Shown here: piece by piece, positions 1 through 6,896 of the stretch
Position numbering within the stretch: the first letter of the stretch is position 1
Layout: each line of letters begins with the position of its first letter
NCBI GenBank assembly: GCA_027297025.1
Contig: JAPUIM010000184.1
Coordinates: 1 to 8,061 of the forward strand
From: Bacteroidota bacterium
Lineage (GTDB): Bacteria; Bacteroidota; Bacteroidia; Cytophagales; Cyclobacteriaceae
Length of the DNA stretch: 8,061 nt
Reading direction: 5' to 3'
Notes under the pieces: model-generated
What the model saw: only the letters and a program-made list of their open reading frames with translations
What the model was told of the DNA's origin: nothing
Database searches by the model: none
Translations under genes and position numbers: made by a program

Positions 1-1
1 A

Positions 2-1126
2 TTAATCGAAGACTATCATGGCATTTGGCTAAAGGAAATGGGCGATGGGGTCCTGGCTTGCTTTAGCAGCGCCCTCAACGCTGTATACTGTGGCAATAGT
101 ATTATAAACAAAACCAAAGATGATCCCAACCACCAGGTAAGGGTGGCCATCCATATTGGCGAAGTGGTGTTTGCCAACGGGGATGTGTTTGGCGATGGGG
201 TAAATATTGCCGCCCGGATAGAGACCGTAGCCCAGGCCGGACAGATCTGTGTTTCCGGGTCTGTGGCTGAAAACATAAAAAATATCGAGGGTGTGTCAGT
301 TAAATTTATCGAGGAGAAAGTGTTTAAGAATGTAGACGCACCGGTGAGGCTTCACAGTGTCACAGTGGATAAGGAATTTCCGGTGTCGGAACCAAAATAT
401 TCCCTGGCCGGGCTCAAGAAAAATATACAGATGCCTGGTTTCCCTCAGGTGGCGCCTCCCCAGCAAAAGATATACAGCGAAGTTGAGTTGACCATCGCCG
501 CCAGAAAATTATACAAGTTTGCCTGGAGGCAAATGAAAAAGTTTTTTTTGCCCTTGTTTTTGATAGTGGTGATCCTGGCTTTTGCTCAGATCCCAATGAG
601 AATATTTGACGAAGATGAAAGCGGGGCTTTCGCGCAAATCTTCCAACTGGCTTATTGGTTCTTCATCATTGCCCCTATTGACTATGGGGCCACCTTTGTT
701 TTTTTGATCGTAGCGCGGGATTCCGAACCGGATATTAAAGAATTACGGGTAGGATTTTATTATTACTTAAATGTAATCACTGCACGATTATTAGTAACCG
801 CCATTGTACTCCTGGGATTGTTTATGGTGGTGGTGCCTGGAATTATCTTTGCCTGCCGTCTGGCATTGGTACCTTACTTGGTAACAGATAAGGGTTTGGA
901 TGCCATTAAAGCAGTGGAAACCAGTTGGAAAATGACCAGAGGCCATGCCATGACTATTTTTTGGATGGGATTTCTGATCTTCCCTATCATGGTAGCCGGA
1001 TTGATAGTGTTTGGTATAGGAGCAATTGTAGCCTGGATGTGGATAAAATCGGCTTTTGCCTCACTTTATGTAGCTATCAATCAAAAAACCATAAGAGAAT
1101 CAATTCAGATAGCCGCTGCTGATTAA
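2..1126 (+). CDS. Class III adenylyl/guanylyl cyclase fused to a multi-pass membrane domain (5' partial)
   Basis: The frame is open to the left edge, so the gene starts upstream; 374 residues are visible and the first ATG (38) falls inside the catalytic core, so it is not the start. Residues 1-120 form the second half of a class III cyclase domain, which makes cAMP or cGMP from the NTP. The base-binding Lys is at about 11 (WLKEMGDG), the metal-binding Asp at 15, and FGDGVNIAARIE carries the base-selecting Asp65 plus transition-state Asn68 and Arg72. All visible catalytic residues are kept, and Lys/Asp favours ATP. A linker (about 130-170) leads to some five or six hydrophobic segments (about 180-360). 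The stretch with PGIIFACRLALVPYLV followed by a W-x-x-T-R/K-G-H motif resembles the DUF975/GDPD-type membrane domain family. Cytoplasmic cyclase activity at the inner membrane is inferred. It converges with the lipoprotein gene, 26 bp apart. Cyclase assignment is firm; the membrane family name is less so. Confidence 0.88.
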   Translation, partial: LIEDYHGIWLKEMGDGVLACFSSALNAVYCGNSIINKTKDDPNHQVRVAIHIGEVVFANGDVFGDGVNIAARIETVAQAGQICVSGSVAENIKNIEGVSVKFIEEKVFKNVDAPVRLHSVTVDKEFPVSEPKYSLAGLKKNIQMPGFPQVAPPQQKIYSEVELTIAARKLYKFAWRQMKKFFLPLFLIVVILAFAQIPMRIFDEDESGAFAQIFQLAYWFFIIAPIDYGATFVFLIVARDSEPDIKELRVGFYYYLNVITARLLVTAIVLLGLFMVVVPGIIFACRLALVPYLVTDKGLDAIKAVETSWKMTRGHAMTIFWMGFLIFPIMVAGLIVFGIGAIVAWMWIKSAFASLYVAINQKTIRESIQIAAAD

Positions 1127-1152
1127 TTCACTCCAGCTTCAAACTTAAAACT

Positions 1153-1479
1153 TTAGGGTTTTTCAAATTCAATGGTCTTATCCTTGGCAGCATCAATGAA
1201 CATCAATTTCTTATCACTAAGTATTCCTAAAAATACCGAAGCGTTGTCCAGTTGATTGGTAAATCCCAACTGGTTTTCATAGGGATTAAAAACATAATCT
1301 CCACTATAGATCATTTGCTCCCCCCGGTAATATTCCCAGGTCCCGGTATTGGGATCGTCAAAGTTTTGGTCAATAATGATACGGTCCTCCCCTGCCACCC
1401 AGGTACCTTCAACTATAGATGTACATGAAGTTATTGAAACCATCAAAAACGCAACTGCTAATTTATTTCTAAGTCCCAT
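1153..1479 (-). CDS. Small lipoprotein of unknown function
   Basis: The 108-residue product has a short basic N-terminus (MGLRNK), a hydrophobic core and a lipobox ending ITSC, so Cys19 should be the lipidated first residue of the mature protein. The mature part of about 90 residues has no membrane segment. It begins with a GTW motif and has alternating hydrophobic/polar stretches (for example DRIIIDQNF, SGDYVFNPY, KKLMFIDAA) that look like beta strands, perhaps a small lipocalin-like or other beta-barrel/sandwich fold; that fold is a guess. The start at 1479 lies inside the last codons of the upstream LOG-like gene (22-bp overlap), and no later ATG would keep the signal peptide, so translational coupling is likely. 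No clear Shine-Dalgarno is seen. I do not recognise the family. Lipid attachment is well supported; function is unknown. Confidence 0.8.
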   Translation of the reverse strand: MGLRNKLAVAFLMVSITSCTSIVEGTWVAGEDRIIIDQNFDDPNTGTWEYYRGEQMIYSGDYVFNPYENQLGFTNQLDNASVFLGILSDKKLMFIDAAKDKTIEFEKP

Positions 1480-1967
1480 GAGCTTAATATTTTTTCAATT
1501 ATTGACAATACGCTGTTTGGATCTTCCGCCTTATGTATCAATGACCCACCCAATTTCTTAATAAACAGGATACTCTCTTCATCCCAATTCAAAATGATTA
1601 GGTTTTTTTTAGCCTTGATAGCTAAAGCAGCTTCCGATAGGGTTCCTGCCCCCATCCCACAAACCACCACCACTTGCGCAGTAAGCACATTGATGTTGTT
1701 GCGTGCCGAACCCATACCGGTAAGAATGGGAATGTCGATAAAATCCGACAAGTTTTTGTCATTTGAACTGGGTGATATTCCAATGGTCAATCCGCCCCCT
1801 TGACTGGCTCCCCGGCTTACTGCCTCCATAACCCCTTGATTTCTTCCACCGGATAAAGTTACCCAACCTTTGGAGGCAATTAGTTTTCCCATTTGATAGG
1901 AGTTTTCAATATCTTCCGGTGTTGCGGCCTCACCGGGACCCATAACTCCTATAATGACCTTACCCAT
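1458..1967 (-). CDS. TIGR00725 / LOG-like Rossmann-fold protein
   Basis: This 169-residue protein has the layout of the TIGR00725 branch of the LOG/lysine-decarboxylase-like superfamily. It has a first beta strand with a glycine turn (VIIGVMGPGE, 4-13), the GGRNQGVMEA loop (40-49), and a glycine-rich loop GMGAGTLSE (104-112) that corresponds to the PGGxGTxxE nucleotide-binding motif of LOG proteins, with the leading Pro-Gly-Gly changed. Relatives include cytokinin-activating phosphoribohydrolases and the algal molybdenum-cofactor carrier protein; most bacterial TIGR00725 members have no proven role. A soluble cytoplasmic nucleotide or cofactor binder is the safe reading. The start at 1967 gives the expected N-terminal strand, with AGGA only a few bases upstream. 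It is the first gene of a two-gene unit with the lipoprotein, and diverges from the GT22-like gene across 71 bp. Confidence 0.85.
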   Translation of the reverse strand: MGKVIIGVMGPGEAATPEDIENSYQMGKLIASKGWVTLSGGRNQGVMEAVSRGASQGGGLTIGISPSSNDKNLSDFIDIPILTGMGSARNNINVLTAQVVVVCGMGAGTLSEAALAIKAKKNLIILNWDEESILFIKKLGGSLIHKAEDPNSVLSIIEKILSSWDLEIN

Positions 1968-2027
1968 GATCCTAAATAAGCAAAACCTTTGCTGGAAAAC
2001 AACTAGGGTTATAACTTGTGCCGGGCT

Positions 2028-2033
2028 TATAAT
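2028..2033 (+). promoter_or_regulatory. Candidate -10 box (TATAAT) directly before the GT22-like start codon
   Basis: A perfect TATAAT lies five bases before the ATG at 2039. Transcription from a normal -10 would begin six to seven bases downstream, on or next to that ATG, which would give a leaderless mRNA. An in-frame TAA at 2030-2032 means the coding region cannot start further upstream, and no Shine-Dalgarno is present. There is no recognisable -35 (TTGACA-like) at 16-18 bp upstream, so the site may be a chance AT-rich match. Confidence 0.35.
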
Positions 2034-2038
2034 TTAAA

Positions 2039-3655
2039 ATGGAAATAAGAAATATACTTTCTTGGGTTTCCCGGCAATGGGACCAAAATCCTCTCAAGGT
2101 CATCATGATATTGGCCTTGTTTACCCGGCTGCTTACTGCTTTTTTCTCTCCTGGCTTTTTATTCCACGACGACCACTTTGATGTTATTACCCCGGCACAA
2201 AACTGGGTATATGGCTTGAAACAATGGATGGACCCAGCCGATCCCCCCCGGCATAGCATGTTTTTTGCCGGTATTCACTACCTGATCTTATATGGTTTGG
2301 AATCCATGGGGTTAGTTGATGCCGGCCTGAAAATGCTGGTAATTCGGGTATTCCATGCATCGTATTCCCTGCTGACTGTGTATCTGGGTTATAAATTAAC
2401 AGAAACTATCAGCAATCGTACTAACGCGTCATTAGTTGGTTTGATCCTGACTCTGCTGTGGTTCATGCCCTTCTACAGCGTCCGAAATCTGGTAGAGATG
2501 GCTTGTATCCCACCGGTATTGTATGGGTTTTATATGCTTGTTTCCTTGGGGAAAAATGATAGAAAACAATGGGTATGGTGGGTTTTAGCCGGCGGTATGT
2601 TTGGCATTGCCTTTTCCCTGAGATATCATACCATCTTATTAGCAGGCGGATTAGGGCTAGTGTTGCTTTACAGAAAGGAATGGATTGGTTCAATTCTATT
2701 TTCATCTGGCTTTCTTTTTTTATCCTTTGTGCTCATAGGTTTGATAGATATTCAATTCTATGAATACCCATTCCACAGCATCGTCCGCTATTATGAATTT
2801 AATTCAGCGAATGCCTATAATTTCATCACCGGTCCTCCCTACAAATTTATTATTGTGGTGTTCGGCTTTTTGATACCCCCGGTGAGTTTGATGCTGATGG
2901 TTGGATTTATCAAGGGTCATAAAATAGAGCCCATGATGTTTATCGCTGTATTAGTGTTTTTCCTGTTCCACAGTTTTTTCCCAAACAAGCAGGAGCGTTT
3001 TATGCTGCCTATTTTACCTCTGGTGGTGATACTGGGAACCATAGGCTGGCAGGAATATTACCAGCATTCGGATTTTTGGCAACAAAGAAAAAAAATAATT
3101 AGCTATAGTTGGAAATTTTTTTGGACCCTTAATGTATTAGCAGTTCTGTTATTGGCCTTTACTTACCCAAAACGAGGCCGGATCGAGACCATGCGTTACC
3201 TGGGAAAACAGCCTGATCTGGGTTCGGTGGTGATGGAAACTTCCAGAACAAAACTCAAAGCCAATCCTGAATTTTACCTGGGCAAAATGGCCGCCCGTTT
3301 CAAACCCTTTCAGTCCAACCGCAACTATACCTGGACAGGGTTTAAAGAAGCGGGGCGTCACCTCAGTGGTGATTTTGTTTTAGTTTTTACCCTTACAACT
3401 AAGAAAAGTCTTGAACATCTGCAATTGGAAATTAAGGAAACTGGAAAGAGGCCCAATTATATAACATTTTTGGGAAAAGAAAATTTGGAACTGAGAATCG
3501 AAAGAATGGTAAGGGATTACGGTAGCCTGGAGTTTAAAAAATATATTCCTGCCTCAGACTATGACAATTTTCTGCATTTTCTCAATCCCAAACACAACCA
3601 TGATGAGAATGCCTGGATATATAAGGTAAAAAAGTTTAAGTTGGACCTGGACTAA
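2039..3655 (+). CDS. GT22-like (Alg9/PIG-B type) membrane glycosyltransferase
   Basis: The 538-residue protein has about ten hydrophobic segments between residues 20 and 375 and a soluble C-terminal part of about 160 residues. Several landmarks match GT-C family GT22 (polyprenyl-phosphate-mannose mannosyltransferases). HDDHFD (43-48) sits in the first extracytoplasmic loop, where GT22 has HPDEHFQ and its catalytic acidic residue. IDIQFYEYPFHSIVRYYEFN (236-255) matches the VDS-Y-G-x-W-NF-x-YN region. HSFFPNKQERFMLPILP (311-327) matches the H-K-E-R-F-x-x-P-x-LP motif. By family knowledge it should move a hexose from a lipid-linked donor to an acceptor on the periplasmic face; mannose and the acceptor are not shown. 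The upstream in-frame stop at 2030 fixes the start. It ends 9 bp from the convergent radical SAM gene of the LPS operon. Superfamily call is strong, sugar specificity unknown. Confidence 0.82.
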   Translation: MEIRNILSWVSRQWDQNPLKVIMILALFTRLLTAFFSPGFLFHDDHFDVITPAQNWVYGLKQWMDPADPPRHSMFFAGIHYLILYGLESMGLVDAGLKMLVIRVFHASYSLLTVYLGYKLTETISNRTNASLVGLILTLLWFMPFYSVRNLVEMACIPPVLYGFYMLVSLGKNDRKQWVWWVLAGGMFGIAFSLRYHTILLAGGLGLVLLYRKEWIGSILFSSGFLFLSFVLIGLIDIQFYEYPFHSIVRYYEFNSANAYNFITGPPYKFIIVVFGFLIPPVSLMLMVGFIKGHKIEPMMFIAVLVFFLFHSFFPNKQERFMLPILPLVVILGTIGWQEYYQHSDFWQQRKKIISYSWKFFWTLNVLAVLLLAFTYPKRGRIETMRYLGKQPDLGSVVMETSRTKLKANPEFYLGKMAARFKPFQSNRNYTWTGFKEAGRHLSGDFVLVFTLTTKKSLEHLQLEIKETGKRPNYITFLGKENLELRIERMVRDYGSLEFKKYIPASDYDNFLHFLNPKHNHDENAWIYKVKKFKLDLD

Positions 3656-3664
3656 AGAAGTTTT

Positions 3665-4510
3665 CTAATATCCGGACCACTCAGAGAAATCGTAATCATG
3701 GTAGGCGGTACATCGCGAGCATAATTCTATTTTGCCCCTTTCCCCATGATTGAGCCACTTCTTATATTTCTGCATGATGGCCCCTTGCCAGATCTCCTCA
3801 ACCTTATTTTCCTTCACATCACCAACGATTCCCCGTTCATGAGCATCCCAGCAGCATAAAGTGGCTTGTCCATCCGACATGAAAAACATTTCATGCTGCA
3901 CCTTAGGGCAGGGTTTGGGCTCAAAGGTGGTCTGCCCGGTCCAGGGCCAATCATAATAGGTGGTCACAATGGATTCATCTACATGTTTTTTCCAGAATTT
4001 CACGAAATCCTGGTGTTCATGACGGTTAAAATCCATGTCAATCATACGAACCTCAATATAACAGTCACTGCCTTGTTTATTCCTTTCTTCTACGAACTTC
4101 AAAACATTATCTACCATTCGTTGAAGACTTCCCCCTCGTCCACTCTGGTCATAGGTTTCCTGGGTTAAACCATCAATGCTGAACCGTACCAAGTCCACAC
4201 CAGAAGCTACTATGCCCGGTACATCGGTCTTGGCGGTCATATGAGCATTGGAATTTAATTCTACTGTAGCTGTGGAATCTAACTTGATATAGCTGATAAT
4301 CTCAGGCATTCGGGGATCTACAAATGGCTCGTTGATCATAAAAGGACGATACAAAATGCCTTTCCCCCTGCTTTCATCAATGATCTTTTTCCACACCCAT
4401 TCTTCCATAAACTTAGGACCACGAGTCATTTCGTTCTGGGGACAAAAGGTGCAGGCACTGTTACACAGTACGGTGGTTTCAATTTGTATAATGCTGGGAA
4501 ATAAAATCAT
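3665..4510 (-). CDS. Radical SAM/SPASM-domain protein of unknown substrate
   Basis: This 281-residue protein starts almost directly with the [4Fe-4S] cluster motif: Cys16-x3-Cys20-x2-Cys23 in CNSACTFCP. Further radical SAM features are the INEPFVDPRMPEI strand/loop (60-71, equivalent to the GGEP SAM-binding motif with Asn-Glu-Pro) and FSIDG (110-114). The C-terminus is SPASM-like: Cys201, Cys219-Cys220, the GDVKENKVEEIW signature (230-241), and a final Cys264-x2-Cys267, enough ligands for one auxiliary cluster and perhaps more. SPASM enzymes often modify peptides, but relatives act on sugars and other small molecules. The start at 4510 lies 32 bp inside waaA; the next Met (28) is beyond the cluster motif, so the overlap is real. 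It is the last gene of the GT9-waaA operon. A role in modifying LPS or another envelope molecule is inference from position only. Confidence 0.87.
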   Translation of the reverse strand: MILFPSIIQIETTVLCNSACTFCPQNEMTRGPKFMEEWVWKKIIDESRGKGILYRPFMINEPFVDPRMPEIISYIKLDSTATVELNSNAHMTAKTDVPGIVASGVDLVRFSIDGLTQETYDQSGRGGSLQRMVDNVLKFVEERNKQGSDCYIEVRMIDMDFNRHEHQDFVKFWKKHVDESIVTTYYDWPWTGQTTFEPKPCPKVQHEMFFMSDGQATLCCWDAHERGIVGDVKENKVEEIWQGAIMQKYKKWLNHGERGKIELCSRCTAYHDYDFSEWSGY

Positions 4511-5795
4511 AGGATTCTTTTAAAACTTTAAAAATCTGATCAGTGGCTCCCAGATGATCATGGATATATTGTTCGGCTTTATGGCCTGCCAATCTGCGAA
4601 TATCTGAATTAGTAATTAATAATTCAAATCGACTGATCATCTCCTCCTTGTTGCGAACCTCAAATGCGGCTTCTAGTTGGACCAGGTGAATGGCCTCTAA
4701 TGAATTGCGATGATTTGGACCAAAGAGTACAGGATTGCTAAAAATGGCAGGTTCCATTACATTATGTACTCCGGTACTAAAACTGCCTCCCACATAAGCC
4801 AGGTCTGCAGAACGGTAGAGCCCGGCCAGCATTCCGATGGTGTCCATAAGGATCACCCTTTGGATAGAAGCTTTATTTGCTCCAAGTTGAGTATAACGCA
4901 TTATTTCCCAACCAGCATTTTTTATTTTTTTCTCAATGTCAGTGAGATGGGATTCTTTTAACTCGTGGGGTACCAATACAACTTTTAAATAGGGATGTTC
5001 TTGCAACAATTCAATTAATGCCGGCAGTAAGTACTTTTCATCACTAGGCCAAATGCTACCGGCGATTAAGGTAAGTCCATTGTTATCCTTAAATAAATTT
5101 ATTGGCCGCTCTATTTTTACTTTTTCCCCCTTGCTAAACACCGAATCAAAGCGGGTATCTCCGGCAACCAACAATTTGTCCGGGTAAGGAAATAAATGCA
5201 TGAATCGTTGGCTGTCGTCATCAGCAATAGGAAATATGTATTGAAAGTGTTTGTACACCTGTGGTCCAAACCATCTATTGATTCCTTTATAACGCCTGGA
5301 GGTTGAAGATAAGGTAGCGGCTATCATAATAGTGGGAATGTTCAATCCAGAGGCAGCCCAAAGGTGGTTGGGCCAGACATCGAACTTGGATATAATCCAT
5401 AAATGCGGTTTTAAAATATGAAAGAATTTTCTAGCCTGAACAGCGGTATCCAGTGGTAAGTATACTTTCAGGTCAATCAGAGGATGGCCCTTTACATAAT
5501 CAAAACCTGAAGAGGAAAAAAATGAAACAATAATCAATAACTCAGAATTGTGGGACTTTAGCTTCTCAATAACGGGGACCGCTTGCAACCATTCTCCTAC
5601 CGAAGTACAATGAAACAAGATCCTGACCTTATCACTGTTTTGGTCGGCATTCCATTTTTTCATCCGTTGGAATTGCCCAGAACGGCCCTTTCTACCCTGT
5701 TTGATCTTAGGGTCAAATACACTACCTAAATAAAAACCCAGGTAAAGTACCGGCACAATCAACACATTATAGGCCAAAGACCAAAAGATTTGCAT
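4479..5795 (-). CDS. waaA: 3-deoxy-D-manno-octulosonic acid (Kdo) transferase
   Basis: The 438-residue GT30 enzyme transfers Kdo from CMP-Kdo to the lipid A precursor at the inner membrane. Residues 1-25 form the usual N-terminal membrane anchor. HCTSVGE (62-68) carries the catalytic base Glu68. The C-terminal donor domain has GDTRFD (212-217), AGSIWPSDE (245-253), PHE (276-278) and GGSFSTGVHNVMEPA (336-350), the last being the classic CMP-Kdo loop. Length fits the family. WPSDE, PHE and KFDVWPN (137-143) resemble Bacteroidota WaaA rather than the proteobacterial forms (HEGEE, PRHPER, ELWPN). It begins 9 bp after the GT9 stop codon and overlaps the radical SAM gene by 32 bp, so the three form one operon. 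No Shine-Dalgarno precedes the ATG. Number of Kdo residues added cannot be told from sequence. Also called kdtA. Confidence 0.95.
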   Translation of the reverse strand: MQIFWSLAYNVLIVPVLYLGFYLGSVFDPKIKQGRKGRSGQFQRMKKWNADQNSDKVRILFHCTSVGEWLQAVPVIEKLKSHNSELLIIVSFFSSSGFDYVKGHPLIDLKVYLPLDTAVQARKFFHILKPHLWIISKFDVWPNHLWAASGLNIPTIMIAATLSSTSRRYKGINRWFGPQVYKHFQYIFPIADDDSQRFMHLFPYPDKLLVAGDTRFDSVFSKGEKVKIERPINLFKDNNGLTLIAGSIWPSDEKYLLPALIELLQEHPYLKVVLVPHELKESHLTDIEKKIKNAGWEIMRYTQLGANKASIQRVILMDTIGMLAGLYRSADLAYVGGSFSTGVHNVMEPAIFSNPVLFGPNHRNSLEAIHLVQLEAAFEVRNKEEMISRFELLITNSDIRRLAGHKAEQYIHDHLGATDQIFKVLKESYDFISQHYTN

Positions 5796-5804
5796 AGGGG
5801 ATAA

Positions 5805-6863
5805 TCAAGTAGAGGCGGTAACTTCTATCGGGATGAGTTTAGTACAGGCTTGAATTACCTGATCTTCGGTAATGTCTTTCATGCACTTAAAATGTCCTTT
5901 GGGACATTTATCCAACCCATTGTGACTACAGGGACGGCAGGAAACCGGGAGTTCTACTACCACGCTTTTTCCAGGTAGTGGAAAATAACCCAATTCCCCA
6001 GTAGTAGATCCAAAAATAGCCACCACCGGAACCTTCTGGGCCTGGGCCAGGTGCATCAATCCCGAATCATTGGTGATAACCAGACTGCTATGGCCCAATA
6101 AAGCTGCCGACTGTAATAAATCGAATTTACCGGCAAAATTAAAGGCACGTCCGAAAGGCAATTGCCCTATGATCTGCTTGCACAATTCATGGTCCTGAGG
6201 ACCTCCTGCAAAAGCGATTTGAGCCTGATAACTCTGCCTGAGCTTATCGGCTAACCTGGCAAAACGGTCAGGCAGCCAACGTTTGTTGGCAAAGCTGGCA
6301 CCGGGGCAAATGGTGATCAAAGGCCGTTGGGTTTCGTACCCCCCTTTAATCAATTTATCTTTAACTATGTCTTGAATATCTTTCGGGACCACTACTTCAG
6401 TACCCATTCCATCGTATTTGATTCCCATGGGCTCCACGGCCTGAAAATATTTTTGATATACCGGAATTATTTGCTTAAAAAAGTTCCAACCCCACCACAC
6501 CAACAGGGTCCGTTTCCATATCATTTTATGGTAACTTGTCACTTTTGCACCTATCCCCTTGCGCAATATGCGACTTCTGAAATTTTTATGGATGTCTATA
6601 ACCCAATGATAACCCTTGGATCGAACCTCTTTTTTAATCCTTCTCAGATCATTCAGTTTTGATTTATCAAATACGTAAATATGATTCAGATGAGGATTGG
6701 TCTTCACCAAGTCAATAAATTCCTGTTTCACTACAAAATCAATTTCAGCTTCAGGATAGTGCTTTCGTACTGCCCGGATAAGGGGAGTAGAGAGAATAAT
6801 ATCCCCAATAGAGCTGAAGCGAATGATGAGGATCTTTTTAATTTGGTCTGCAGGTACTGTCAT
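5805..6863 (-). CDS. Lipopolysaccharide heptosyltransferase family protein (GT9)
   Basis: GT9 enzymes move L-glycero-D-manno-heptose from its ADP-sugar to the LPS inner core on the cytoplasmic face. The N-terminal domain opens with IIRFSSIGDIILSTPLIRAV, the family signature (Gly20, Asp21 from the ATG). The C-terminal domain has ICPGASFANKRWLPDRFA (about 185-202) and TNDSGLMHLA (264-273), which bind the ADP-heptose. Near the end, CRPCSHNGLDKCPKGHFKCM (309-328) holds four cysteines and a histidine, typical of WaaF/WaaC-like proteins. I start at the ATG at 6863 (352 residues). A TTG three codons upstream (6872) is also in frame but less likely. It is the first gene of the operon with waaA and the radical SAM gene, divergent from mtnA. 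Whether it acts as heptosyltransferase I, II or another GT9 type is open. Confidence 0.9.
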   Translation of the reverse strand: MTVPADQIKKILIIRFSSIGDIILSTPLIRAVRKHYPEAEIDFVVKQEFIDLVKTNPHLNHIYVFDKSKLNDLRRIKKEVRSKGYHWVIDIHKNFRSRILRKGIGAKVTSYHKMIWKRTLLVWWGWNFFKQIIPVYQKYFQAVEPMGIKYDGMGTEVVVPKDIQDIVKDKLIKGGYETQRPLITICPGASFANKRWLPDRFARLADKLRQSYQAQIAFAGGPQDHELCKQIIGQLPFGRAFNFAGKFDLLQSAALLGHSSLVITNDSGLMHLAQAQKVPVVAIFGSTTGELGYFPLPGKSVVVELPVSCRPCSHNGLDKCPKGHFKCMKDITEDQVIQACTKLIPIEVTAST

Positions 6864-6896
6864 TGGTAACAAATATGGTCAAAAACTTTACCTTTG
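6863..6896 (+). promoter_or_regulatory. Candidate Bacteroidota-type promoter for mtnA (TTG / TACCTTTG)
   Basis: TACCTTTG at 6889-6896 is an exact match to the Bacteroidota -7 consensus TAnnTTTG. TTG at 6863-6865, 23 bases upstream, could serve as the -33 element; this spacing is at the long end of the reported range. Transcription would begin near 6902 and give a leader of about 57 nt before mtnA. The -33 element overlaps the start codon of the divergent heptosyltransferase gene. The match is short and untested, and it assumes a Bacteroidota-like sigma factor. Confidence 0.35.

Noticed and set aside
38..40. ATG at 38 as the true start of the cyclase gene
   Set aside because: The frame is open to the left edge and codons before 38 encode the conserved YHGIWLKE segment with the base-binding Lys, so the gene begins outside the window.
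1147..1163. AAAAC...GTTTTT inverted repeat between the cyclase and lipoprotein genes as a terminator
   Set aside because: The stem is only five pairs with a single G-C pair and overlaps the lipoprotein stop codon; too weak for an intrinsic terminator.
3657..3667. AGAA-GTT-TTCT mini-palindrome at the convergent junction
   Set aside because: Four A/T-rich pairs with a 3-base loop; expected by chance.
3866..4168. Open frame of 100 codons on the plus strand inside the radical SAM gene
   Set aside because: It lies entirely antisense to a protein with clear conserved motifs and has no recognisable protein features; a shadow frame.
6327..6662. Open frame of 111 codons on the plus strand inside the heptosyltransferase gene
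   Set aside because: Antisense to a well-conserved GT9 gene, with no family resemblance of its own.
6870..6872. TTG at 6872 (minus strand) as the heptosyltransferase start
   Set aside because: An ATG three codons downstream gives the usual short lead to the IIRFSSIGD motif; the TTG adds only three residues and has no ribosome-binding site.
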